Positions 37,448-45,575 of a DNA stretch of 64,000 nucleotides are shown here, one piece after another (position 1 is the first letter of the stretch; every line of letters starts with the position of its first letter). Below the pieces are notes generated by a model. The model did no database searches and had not been told where the DNA came from. It saw only the letters and a program-made list of their open reading frames with translations. Source of the DNA: an uncultured Bacteroides sp. (GTDB lineage Bacteria > Bacteroidota > Bacteroidia > Bacteroidales > Bacteroidaceae); assembly GCA_900553185.1 (NCBI GenBank), contig USCT01000001.1:1-64000 (forward strand), written 5' to 3'. Made by a program: the position numbers and the translations under genes.

Positions 37448-38893
37448 TTATAGTGATCCCTCGGGGTTGTCAATCGGTAAATTTACAGGCTTCAACCCCA
37501 TTTGTTCCGCTTTTCTGAGCATGTAGCTGAAGGCTGCGTCGTGTTCGTTCGGGATGATACCGTCCAGAATCGCGTCCTTGATGGAGGCTTTCAGCCGGCC
37601 TATTTCCTGGCAGGGTTGCAAATTGAATACCTGCATGATTTCGGTACCGTCTACCGGTGGCTGGAAGTTGCGGATGCGGTCTTTCTCTTCCAGGTCCTTC
37701 AGCTTCTGGCGTACCAGCTTGAAGTTGTCCAGAAAGCGCTGCTTGCGGGCTTCGTTTTTCGAGGTGATGTCCGCCTCGCAAAGCATCATCAGGTCGTCGA
37801 TATCGTCTCCCGCTTCGAACAGCAGGCGGCGTACGGCCGAATCGGTTACCTCTTCATCGGCGATGACGATGGGGCGCATGTGGAGTCCTACCAGTTTCTG
37901 TACGTACTTCATTTTTTCGTTCATCGGCAGTTTCATCTTTCTGAAAATGTCCGGAACCATTTTCTCACCGATATAATTATGGTTGTGGAATGTCCATCCG
38001 ATGCGCGGTTCCCAGCGTTTGGTGCGGGGCTTTCCGATGTCGTGCAGCAGGGTTGCCCACCGGAGCCAGAGGTTGTCCGTTACTTTGGCAATGTTGTCGA
38101 CTACTTCCAGCGTGTGGTAGAAATTGTCTTTGTGTCCTCGTCCGTTCCGTACTTCTACCCCCTGCAGGGCTACCAGTTCCGGAAAGATGAGTGCCAGCAG
38201 TCCGCAACGGTCCAGGTCAACGAATCCCTTTGACGGGATGGGCGACAAGAGTATCTTGTTCAGTTCGTCGGCAATCCGTTCGCGTGAAATGATTTTGATG
38301 CGTTCCCGGTTCCGTTCCAGTGCTTCGAATGTGCTGTCTTCGATGTAAAAGTTCAATTGTGTGGCGAAGCGGATGCAGCGCATCATGCGGAGCGGGTCGT
38401 CGCTGAACGTGATGTCGGGATCAAGTGGTGTCCGGATGATACGTTCTTTCAGGTCCTCCAGCCCTCCAAAGGGATCGACCAGTTCTCCGAAGCGCTGGCT
38501 GTTCAGGCAGACGGCCAGGGCATTGATGGTGAAGTCGCGGCGGTTCTGGTCGTCTTCCAGTGTGCCGTCTTCTACTACCGGTTTACGGCTGTCATGGCTG
38601 TATGATTCTTTGCGGGCACCTACAAATTCCACTTCGATGTCGTGGTATTTCACCTGGGCGGTCCCGAAATTCTTGAAAACTGCTACATGTGCTCCACGTC
38701 CCAGTTTCTTTCCCAATGCCTGTGCTATTTCTATGCCGCTTCCTACCACTACCACATCGATGTCTTTCGAAGGGCGGTTCAGGAATATGTCGCGTACATA
38801 GCCTCCTACGGCGTAACATTCCAAACCTAGTTCATCGGCTGTTGCGGAAATTATCTGGAAAATTTTGTCAGTAAAGTGCTCTTTTAAATTCAT
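37448..38893 (-). CDS. cca: tRNA nucleotidyltransferase / poly(A) polymerase family with HD domain
   Basis: Class II nucleotidyltransferase that most likely adds or repairs the CCA end of tRNAs. The 481-residue protein shows the catalytic GGYVRD and DIDVVV motifs near the N-terminus, the RRDFTINA motif and the RxxRFA-type RCIRFATQL. An HD hydrolase domain follows, with HxxxxHD-like LHDIGK in the second half. I start at 38893; the in-frame ATG eleven codons earlier overlaps the likely -7 element (TACCTTTG, 38924-38931). CCA addition versus poly(A) synthesis cannot be settled from sequence. Confidence 0.9.
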   Translation of the reverse strand: MNLKEHFTDKIFQIISATADELGLECYAVGGYVRDIFLNRPSKDIDVVVVGSGIEIAQALGKKLGRGAHVAVFKNFGTAQVKYHDIEVEFVGARKESYSHDSRKPVVEDGTLEDDQNRRDFTINALAVCLNSQRFGELVDPFGGLEDLKERIIRTPLDPDITFSDDPLRMMRCIRFATQLNFYIEDSTFEALERNRERIKIISRERIADELNKILLSPIPSKGFVDLDRCGLLALIFPELVALQGVEVRNGRGHKDNFYHTLEVVDNIAKVTDNLWLRWATLLHDIGKPRTKRWEPRIGWTFHNHNYIGEKMVPDIFRKMKLPMNEKMKYVQKLVGLHMRPIVIADEEVTDSAVRRLLFEAGDDIDDLMMLCEADITSKNEARKQRFLDNFKLVRQKLKDLEEKDRIRNFQPPVDGTEIMQVFNLQPCQEIGRLKASIKDAILDGIIPNEHDAAFSYMLRKAEQMGLKPVNLPIDNPEGSL

Positions 38894-39018
38894 AATCTGT
38901 CGTATTGTTCTGAAATAGGGAGGCAAAGGTACGAAAAAAAGTGTATTCCATGGTTGTGAAAGGCTGGAAGATATGGAAGATTTCAGAACAATCTTATCCA
39001 GGTTTCCGGAATAAGTTG

Positions 39019-39026
39019 TATTTTTG
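39019..39026 (+). promoter_or_regulatory. -7 element of the lipoprotein gene
   Basis: TATTTTTG, 29 bp before the start codon; -33 element not clear. Confidence 0.4.
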
Positions 39027-39055
39027 CCTCATTGACAAAAAGATAGAAGAAAGAC

Positions 39056-39889
39056 ATGAAGAATACAGGATGGATTGTACTGTCGCTGGCAGGTTTGCTT
39101 ACTGCCTGTAGCGGCGATAAGCAGAAAGCTGCCGGATTGCTGGAACGCGCCAACGCTTCGTTTGCGGCTGGCGATTATAATTTGGCTAAGTTGCAGATTG
39201 ACAGTATACGTACCCTCTATCCGAAGGCGTTCGATGCCCGTAAAGAGGGAATCCGGCTTATGCAACAAGTTGATCTGGAAGAACAGAAAAAGAGCCTGGT
39301 ATATCTGGACAGTATGATGGCTGTGAAGCAGGCCGCCCTGGATAGCCTGAAACCGCGCTTCGTGCTCGAAAAGGATACGGCTTACCAGGAAACCGGCAAT
39401 TATTTTTATCCTACTCAGGTAGTGGAAAAGAATATCGGACGTTCGTTCCTGCGGGCTCAGGTGAATGAATTGGGCGAAATGTCGTTGACTTCCATTTATT
39501 GCGCGGGTGGAAACCTTCATCACACGGCTGTTCGGGTAAGTGTAGGCGATACGTATGCCGAAACTCCCGTGTCAAACGACAGTTACGAAACGACCGATCT
39601 GGGCCGTGCCATCGAGAAGGCCGATTATAAAGTGGAAAATGACGGGGGAGTCGTCAATTTCATTTTGTCTAATCAGGACAAGAAGAACATTCAGTTGACA
39701 TTTATCGGCGACAGAACCTATCGTACCGTTATGCAGCCGAATGATGTGAAGGCGGTTGTGGAGCTGGTGGAACTTGCCAAGGTGCTGTCCGGAATGGAGG
39801 AAATAAAGAAGGAACAGAACGAAGCAAAGCTGAAGATTCGTTTTGTAGAGCGTAAGATGCAGGAAAATCAGGAGACAGAAGAAAAATAA
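39056..39889 (+). CDS. Lipoprotein of unknown function
   Basis: A 277-residue protein with a lipoprotein signal ending LLTACSG (Cys18), so it is anchored in a membrane on the periplasmic side. Residues about 25-110 look helical, with a TPR-like ANASFAAGDYNLAKLQIDSI segment; the middle is beta-rich; the last 45 residues form a charged coiled coil. I recognise no named family. It stands alone, with its own -7 element, just left of the insertion sequence, which did not break it: the reading frame is complete and ends 47 bp before the element. Confidence 0.8.
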   Translation: MKNTGWIVLSLAGLLTACSGDKQKAAGLLERANASFAAGDYNLAKLQIDSIRTLYPKAFDARKEGIRLMQQVDLEEQKKSLVYLDSMMAVKQAALDSLKPRFVLEKDTAYQETGNYFYPTQVVEKNIGRSFLRAQVNELGEMSLTSIYCAGGNLHHTAVRVSVGDTYAETPVSNDSYETTDLGRAIEKADYKVENDGGVVNFILSNQDKKNIQLTFIGDRTYRTVMQPNDVKAVVELVELAKVLSGMEEIKKEQNEAKLKIRFVERKMQENQETEEK

Positions 39890-39936
39890 TGTCTGTTTGG
39901 GAGGGTGATTCTTTTCTTGGATCATCCGATATGACA

Positions 39937-41791
39937 ACGAGGGTGTGTCAAAATGATGCATCCTCTTTTTTGTCATATAATCATTGGTTTCTCATTTTTC
40001 ATAGAGTTTGATTTCAGTTTTTCTGTATTTTTCCTTATATCCATTCCTCCCGGTGGTATAATGGACTGTAGATGGCTTATGCCACCCTTATATTTTGATA
40101 ATTTTTGTCTGTTATCTTCTCCTTCTTGATTTTTGCACACATTTTCTTTATGTTAAAAGCAATGGCAAAGAAGGCAAAGTCCATTGTGACCTTGTCTTGT
40201 CCAAAATGCCTGAACCTTTTATATCCCATGTCGTATTTGATTTGTCCAAAGACAGCTTCAGGTTCTATGCATCTTTGACCTCTATGTTTTATACCTTTCT
40301 CTGAGGTAAGCCTTTCACGCGCTTTCTGCTTGTATTCTTTCAATCTGTGGTTCACTTCTATGGTACGTTTCTGCGCCTTCGACCTGAAACACATACATCT
40401 GAGAGGACATCCTTCACATCTCACGGCCCTGTAACGCACGCTCTCGGTAATGTACCCGCTTTCCGTTCTGGAATGTCGTACACCGATACGTTCCATGTGT
40501 TGTCCCATGGGACATACATAATAATCCTTCTCTTCGTTGTAATGGAAACTCTCCTGTCGGAACGGGTCTGCCACATACCGTGGTCTCTGCTCCTTGTGGA
40601 AAAAGTTATACTTCACATAGGCTTCTATTCCGTTCTCTTCCATAAAGCGGTAGTTCTCTTCCGAGCCATAGCCGGAATCGGCAATCTCTTCCGAAGGGAA
40701 ATGCCCGTAACGGTCCATGAATGAGGTCTCGAACGGAATCATGGTCAGTGTGTCCGTAGGATTGGGGAAGAGTGCAAAATCCACAAGGAACTGATTCTCT
40801 GTCCCGATCTGCAGGTTATATCCGGGTTTGGTCTGTCCGTTCCTCATATGATCCTCCTTCATCCGCATGAAGGTGGCGTCAGGGTCAGTCTTGGAATAGG
40901 AGTTGCGTCCGCCAAGGATCCTCATGTGTCTGTCATACTCTGCGAGCTTGTCACGGTGGGACTCCAACTGCCTGATCTGCCTGGCCTTCTGTCTCTGTGC
41001 TTTTTTATCCTCCCTGCCGGATGCGGTCGGAGTCTCCTCAAGAGAGCATTTCAGCTCTGATATCATGTCTGTCAGTATGGAAGGCGTGAATTCGACGCTG
41101 TCATCGATGCAGGCATTGTCCTGTGCTATGGCATCATCAACCTGTTGCAGGAGGATGCGTATCTTCTCAAGAAGTCGTGCGCGGTTGCGCTCCACATTCT
41201 TGCGCCATACGAATGTGTATCTGTTGGCCTTGGATTCAATCTTTGTACCGTCAACATATTCAACATCAAGACTTATGAATCCTTTGGATGCAAGGATGAG
41301 GACAATTTGTGTGAATATTCCGTTTATCTCATCCTTCACACGGTTACGAAAACGGTTTATAGTCCGGTAGTCCGGCTTCTCATAACCGGCAAGCCAGATG
41401 AAATGGATGTCACGAATTAGGGACTTTTCTATCTTGCGGCAGGAATAGATATTGTTCAGGTAGGCATATAGGACAGCCTTGAGCATCATCCTCGGATGAT
41501 AGGGGGAACGGCCCGACTCTTTATACAACTTGTGGAAGGAACTTAGGTCAAGACTATCAACCATGGCATTTAATATGCGTACAGGATCCTCTGCTGGAAT
41601 ATTTTCATCTATTCTTTGAGGAAAAAGGACGGTCTGGTTGGGATTGTAAGGACGAAAATGTATCTTTGCCATATTACTTTGCTTATGCTTAAAGATACAA
41701 AATCTTTAGGTAATAACAAAGCCTCGGCTTGGGAAAGTCGGGGCTTTGTCGTAAAAAAAAGAGAGGGTGCATCATTTTGACACACCCTCGT
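39937..41791 (-). mobile_element. IS1182-type insertion sequence
   Basis: A complete element of about 1.86 kb. The terminal inverted repeats match exactly over 24 bases (39937-39960 and 41768-41791), beginning ACGAGGGTGTGTCAAAATGA, and go on to about 30 bases with a mismatch or two. A single intact transposase lies between them on the minus strand. No target-site duplication is apparent (TGACA left, CCTTT right). It sits between the lipoprotein gene and the superoxide dismutase gene and interrupts neither. Confidence 0.9.
40077..41672 (-). CDS. IS1182 family transposase
   Basis: A 531-residue DDE transposase. The N-terminal part carries the IS1182/IS5-like leader (FRPYNPNQ, then SPYHPRMMLKAVLYAY) and a helix-turn-helix region. 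The catalytic part has YVDGTKIESKANRYTF, ADSGYGSEEN and, near the end, the Cys-rich CEGCPLRCMC followed by GQIKYDMGYKRFRH. The frame is intact, so the element may still be active. It spans nearly the whole insertion sequence. Confidence 0.93.
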   Translation of the reverse strand: MAKIHFRPYNPNQTVLFPQRIDENIPAEDPVRILNAMVDSLDLSSFHKLYKESGRSPYHPRMMLKAVLYAYLNNIYSCRKIEKSLIRDIHFIWLAGYEKPDYRTINRFRNRVKDEINGIFTQIVLILASKGFISLDVEYVDGTKIESKANRYTFVWRKNVERNRARLLEKIRILLQQVDDAIAQDNACIDDSVEFTPSILTDMISELKCSLEETPTASGREDKKAQRQKARQIRQLESHRDKLAEYDRHMRILGGRNSYSKTDPDATFMRMKEDHMRNGQTKPGYNLQIGTENQFLVDFALFPNPTDTLTMIPFETSFMDRYGHFPSEEIADSGYGSEENYRFMEENGIEAYVKYNFFHKEQRPRYVADPFRQESFHYNEEKDYYVCPMGQHMERIGVRHSRTESGYITESVRYRAVRCEGCPLRCMCFRSKAQKRTIEVNHRLKEYKQKARERLTSEKGIKHRGQRCIEPEAVFGQIKYDMGYKRFRHFGQDKVTMDFAFFAIAFNIKKMCAKIKKEKITDKNYQNIRVA

Positions 41792-41854
41792 CCTTTTTTT
41801 TGTATGCTCCTTATTTTATTTCCGTAAAATGGAGGGCGTATGTACCTGTTTGTT

Positions 41855-42589
41855 TCAGTCGATGGCGCGGAACGCATCTTTATAAAGTCCGCAGATCGGG
41901 CACGTCCAGTCTTCGGGAATTTCCTCGAACGGAGTTCCCGGTGCGATACCGGTTTCAGGAGAGCCTTTTTCCGGATCGTAAATGTAATCGCATGCCGTAC
42001 ATTCGTAGCGTTTCATGACGCAGCGTTCGGCCACTTTTTCCCAGTCGACGAGATTCCAGAAGGCATCGATGAATGCGGCCCGCCGGTTACGGTAATCGAT
42101 GTAGTAAGCATGTTCCCATACATCAATGACCAGTATCGGTTTCAGGTCTTGTGTAAGTGGATTGCCTGCATTGGCTGTACTGACAATGGATAGTTTGTGT
42201 TGCTTGTCGGCTACCAGCCATACCCATCCCGAACCGAATAATCCCAGCGCGGCCTTGGTGAAGGCTTCCTTGAAGGCTTCGACCGATCCGAAATCTTTTT
42301 CCAGCAATTCTGCCAGTTTGGGAGATACGGGAGTCTGTTTGGGAGTCAGGGTCTGAAAGAAGAATGTATGGTTCCAGGTCTGTGCGGCGTTGTTGAAAAC
42401 AGGACCGTCGGCTTTTCGGATGATTTGTTCCAGGCTCATTTTTTCGTAAGGGGTTCCCGGAATCAGTTTGTTCAGGTTGTCTACATAGGTCTGCAGGTGT
42501 TTTCCGTAATGAAAATCCAGGGTTTCTTTGCTCATGTAAGGAGCAAGTGCTTCCGCAGTGTAGGGAAGTGATGGCATTGGGTGAATCAT
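41855..42589 (-). CDS. sodB: Fe/Mn superoxide dismutase fused to rubredoxin
   Basis: A 244-residue fusion. Residues 1-190 are a cytoplasmic iron/manganese superoxide dismutase with all metal ligands: His27, His74, Asp156 and His160 (DVWEHAYY). Residues 192-244 are a full rubredoxin with CTAC (Cys197, Cys200) and CPIC (Cys230, Cys233) that hold one iron. The join ([14 protein letters not shown]) is in one frame and there is no stop between the parts. I use the ATG at 42589; an in-frame extension to 42748 is not conserved and covers the -7 element (42669-42676). Rubredoxin may deliver electrons to the active site, which a normal dismutase does not need. Confidence 0.92.
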   Translation of the reverse strand: MIHPMPSLPYTAEALAPYMSKETLDFHYGKHLQTYVDNLNKLIPGTPYEKMSLEQIIRKADGPVFNNAAQTWNHTFFFQTLTPKQTPVSPKLAELLEKDFGSVEAFKEAFTKAALGLFGSGWVWLVADKQHKLSIVSTANAGNPLTQDLKPILVIDVWEHAYYIDYRNRRAAFIDAFWNLVDWEKVAERCVMKRYECTACDYIYDPEKGSPETGIAPGTPFEEIPEDWTCPICGLYKDAFRAID

Positions 42590-43053
42590 AGTGATTATTA
42601 TTAAAATGGTTATTTTTTCGTTTCTTTCTAATCGGTGAATGCCTTTTTGAAAAAAATTGACTTTCTTACAAAAATAATATATTTTCTTTAAAATCTTTTC
42701 TTTTTCCTGAAATTTTAGTCGCTTAAATAAATTCCCAAAATGGCGCATGTAAGTTTTAAATAGAAAGTAAATGTATATGCTTTTGTTTTAAATTGATATT
42801 TCGGGTAATTTTTTATATGAAAAAGAAAGCTTTTATTCGTAATCTATTTCAAAAAGATATAATTTTGCATCAAACAAAAACAAAATAACAACGATACGAC
42901 TTAAAGGTTTTCAAAAAGAAAGTTTTTGGGATAACGGAAAATACAACAAACGAGCGCTACAATACAATAACAAGGCGCTACAATACAAAAAGAAGTGTGA
43001 ACGAATCCGGATAAGACACGCTATGCAATGTTTAACTAAAACGATAAAGGCAA
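42590..43053. other. Divergent control region, sod-rubredoxin and nitrogen operon
   Basis: No gene is seen in these 464 bp. Minus-strand -7 element TATTTTTG at 42669-42676 for the dismutase fusion; plus-strand TAATTTTG at 42860-42867 for the nitrogen operon, giving a leader of about 180 bases with a direct repeat (next entry). Neither promoter has a good -33 TTG, as expected if activators are needed. Confidence 0.5.
42954..42988 (+). repeat. Direct repeat in the nitrogen operon leader
   Basis: GCGCTACAATACAA occurs at 42954-42967 and again at 42975-42988, exactly 21 bp apart (two helical turns). It lies downstream of the -7 element and upstream of the porin start codon: a candidate regulator or leader-RNA site. 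Confidence 0.7.
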
Positions 43054-43758
43054 ATGGATAGAAAAGTAAAAGCAGGTGCATGGCTGTTGGCATTGGCCGC
43101 AGCGGTACCGACGGGACTACAGGCTCAGGATGAGGTAGAGGCATCAGTAGGTGTCGACTTGGTATCGGGATACATCTGGCGTGGACAGGATCTGGGAAAT
43201 GTAAGTATCCAACCCGCTGCTTCGATATCCTATCAGGGATTCTCCTTATCAGGATGGGGTTCTGTAGGGTTTGAAAAGGAAGATACGAAAGAATTCGATC
43301 TGACACTTGGCTATGCGTATAAGGGATTTAGTATTTCGGTGACCGATTATTGGTTCAATACGGGTCCAGGCTATTTCCATTATGGAAGTACAAATACGAG
43401 CCATGTGTTCGAGGCACAAGTAGGATATGATTTCGGTCTTCTGGCGTTGAACTGGTATACGAATTTCGCCGGAAACGATGGCGTAAACAAGGATGGCGAC
43501 CGTGCTTATTCGTCCTATCTCGCAATGGCTGTACCTTTCCGTTTGGGAGGTTTGGACTGGACGGCTGAAATCGGAGCGACTCCCTGGGCTACCAGTTTTT
43601 ATAATGGTGGAGCATCTGGATTTGAGATATGCGACGTCAGTATAGGAGTAGCGAAGGAAATCGGTATTACTGATTCGTTCTCGTTGCCGCTGTTTGCCAA
43701 GTTTACCTGGAATCCGGCTACGGAAGGAGCTTATTTTGTAGGTGGTATAAGTTTCTGA
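43054..43758 (+). CDS. TorF-family (Gcw_chp) putative outer-membrane porin
   Basis: A 234-residue beta-barrel candidate with a signal peptide (about 1-25, ending LQAQ). The conserved motif SGYIWRGQDLGN just after the start of the mature protein matches the Gcw_chp/TorF signature. The sequence alternates hydrophobic and polar residues throughout and ends in a terminal Phe (GGISF), the usual outer-membrane insertion signal. It is first in the operon with glnB, amtB and glnN, so it may let nitrogen compounds through the outer membrane; that role is inferred from context. Confidence 0.8.
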   Translation: MDRKVKAGAWLLALAAAVPTGLQAQDEVEASVGVDLVSGYIWRGQDLGNVSIQPAASISYQGFSLSGWGSVGFEKEDTKEFDLTLGYAYKGFSISVTDYWFNTGPGYFHYGSTNTSHVFEAQVGYDFGLLALNWYTNFAGNDGVNKDGDRAYSSYLAMAVPFRLGGLDWTAEIGATPWATSFYNGGASGFEICDVSIGVAKEIGITDSFSLPLFAKFTWNPATEGAYFVGGISF

Positions 43759-43818
43759 TATGCAAAAGACATAAAATAGAGATAAACGAGAGTACATGAA
43801 CAAATACAAATACAAGGT

Positions 43819-44175
43819 ATGAAAAAGATTGAAGCAATTATCCGGAGAACCAAATTCGAAGACGTGAAGGAAGCTTTGCTGGAAGCCGATATCGAGTGGT
43901 TCTCTTATTACGAGGTAAGAGGTGTGGGTAAGACCCGCGAAGGACGTATTTATCGTGGAGTGGTGTATGATACCAGTTCCATCGAACGTATCCTGATTTC
44001 CATCGTAGTACGCGACAAGAATGTAGAAAAGACCGTACAGGCCGTTATGGGAGCAGCCCGTACCGGAGAAATCGGCGACGGACGTATTTTCGTAATTCCG
44101 GTGGAAGACTCTATTCGAATCCGTACCGGTGAACGGGGGGATATCGCTCTTTACAATGCCGAACAGGAGAAATAA
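43819..44175 (+). CDS. glnB: PII nitrogen regulatory protein
   Basis: A 118-residue trimer-forming signal protein that senses ATP/ADP and 2-oxoglutarate and plugs the neighbouring ammonium channel when nitrogen is ample. The second PII signature TGEIGDGRIFV is intact. The T-loop (about 36-55) reads VGKTREGRIYRGVVYD. Tyr45 aligns with the uridylylated Tyr51 of enterobacterial PII, but the loop is one residue shorter and lacks the usual RQKGH. So uridylylation is doubtful. It lies 49 bp before amtB and is probably co-transcribed with it. Confidence 0.93.
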   Translation: MKKIEAIIRRTKFEDVKEALLEADIEWFSYYEVRGVGKTREGRIYRGVVYDTSSIERILISIVVRDKNVEKTVQAVMGAARTGEIGDGRIFVIPVEDSIRIRTGERGDIALYNAEQEK

Positions 44176-44224
44176 GAATTTTATAAGCTACTATACAAAA
44201 CATTTACAACTAAAACGAATTGAT

Positions 44225-45487
44225 ATGGATACAACTATGATACTAGATTCAGGGAACACGGCTTGGATAATTGTAGCCACCCTGCTCGTCCTATTGATGA
44301 CTATTCCGGGCATTGCCTTGTTTTATGGTGGATTGGTCAGACAGAAAAATGTTTTGAGCATTATCATGCAGAGTCTGCTGATAGTAGGAGCGGTCAGTAT
44401 ACTCTGGATAGCATTCGGTTACAGTTTTGTCTTTGGCAGCAGTCTGATGAATACAGACAGTATCTGGAGACATTTCATCGGAGGTTTCGATAAACTTTTT
44501 CTACAGGGAATTACTACATCGACCCTGACTACAGGTAACATACCGGAACTGGTGTTTGTTCTTTTCCAGTGTATGTTTGCCATCATTACGCCGGCCCTGA
44601 TTCTTGGAGCTTTTGCCGAGCGTATCAAGTTTGCTGGTTTCCTGGTGTTTACAGTACTCTGGAGCATTCTGGTTTACATGCCGATGGCACACTGGGTATG
44701 GGGAGGAGGATTTCTCCAGCAGATGGGAGCTATCGATTTTGCCGGTGGAACAGTGGTGCACATCAATGCCGGTATCGCAGCTTTGGTTATGGCTGTCCTG
44801 ATAGGGAGACGGCGCGATTATAAGATCGGACATCCTATGGCTCCGCATAACATTACTTTCGTTTTCATGGGAACTGCCTTTCTGTGGCTGGGATGGTTCG
44901 GCTTCAATGCCGGAAGTGGCCTCTGTGCCGACGGTATTGCCGCCAACGCTTTTCTGGTGACACACCTGGCTACTTGTGTGGCTGCACTTACCTGGATGGC
45001 TATCGACTGGATTTATAACAAGAAACCGACTACGGTAGGTGCCTGTACCGGTGCTGTATCAGGGTTGGTAGCTATTACACCGGCAGCTGGAAGTACCGAT
45101 ATCCTGGGAGCCTTTTTCATCGGACTGATAACCCCGATTGTTTGTTTTTACATGGTGGCTGTTATCAAACCTAAATTCAAATACGATGATACCCTCGATG
45201 CTTTCGGTGTACATGGAGTAGGCGGTATCATTGGTTCTATCCTGACGGGTGTCTTTGCCACTCAGTTCATCACTGGTGAAGGAGGAGTGAAGGGAGCTCT
45301 TTACGGTGATTGGCATCAGTTGGGTGTACAGCTTGTAGCTACCTTGATTTCCATTGTATTCAGTGCGGTTATGACTTATCTGCTGTTTAAGGTAACCGAC
45401 AGACTGGTTGGTATCCGGGTAGATAAACGGGTGGAAGAAGAAGGATTGGATATCTATGAACATGGAGAATCCGCTTATAACCGATAA
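44225..45487 (+). CDS. amtB: Ammonium transporter
   Basis: Inner-membrane channel of 420 residues with about eleven helices. The twin pore histidines are visible in VVHINAG and AFGVHGVGG. The family motif NAGSGLCADG and the FMGTAFLWLGWFGFNAGS stretch are typical of Amt proteins. I chose ATG 44225; an in-frame start at 44129 would lie inside glnB and adds no conserved sequence. Gene order PII-Amt is opposite to the common glnK-amtB only in spacing, not function. glnN follows after 88 bp. Confidence 0.96.
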   Translation: MDTTMILDSGNTAWIIVATLLVLLMTIPGIALFYGGLVRQKNVLSIIMQSLLIVGAVSILWIAFGYSFVFGSSLMNTDSIWRHFIGGFDKLFLQGITTSTLTTGNIPELVFVLFQCMFAIITPALILGAFAERIKFAGFLVFTVLWSILVYMPMAHWVWGGGFLQQMGAIDFAGGTVVHINAGIAALVMAVLIGRRRDYKIGHPMAPHNITFVFMGTAFLWLGWFGFNAGSGLCADGIAANAFLVTHLATCVAALTWMAIDWIYNKKPTTVGACTGAVSGLVAITPAAGSTDILGAFFIGLITPIVCFYMVAVIKPKFKYDDTLDAFGVHGVGGIIGSILTGVFATQFITGEGGVKGALYGDWHQLGVQLVATLISIVFSAVMTYLLFKVTDRLVGIRVDKRVEEEGLDIYEHGESAYNR

Positions 45488-45575
45488 TTGATACCGGAAA
45501 GGCTCAACGGTCTTTCCGGAGCAATAAAAGATAAATAACAAATATGAATAACAACTAACGAAAAAGAAAAGTAAG

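Noticed and set aside
42590..42748. N-terminal extension of the superoxide dismutase frame
   Set aside because: It is lysine-rich, AT-rich, not conserved with dismutases and covers the probable -7 element; the start at 42589 fits the family.
42590..43053. Sigma-54 (-24/-12) promoter for the nitrogen genes
   Set aside because: No GG-N10-GC type element was found; the sequence instead has a Bacteroides -7 element.
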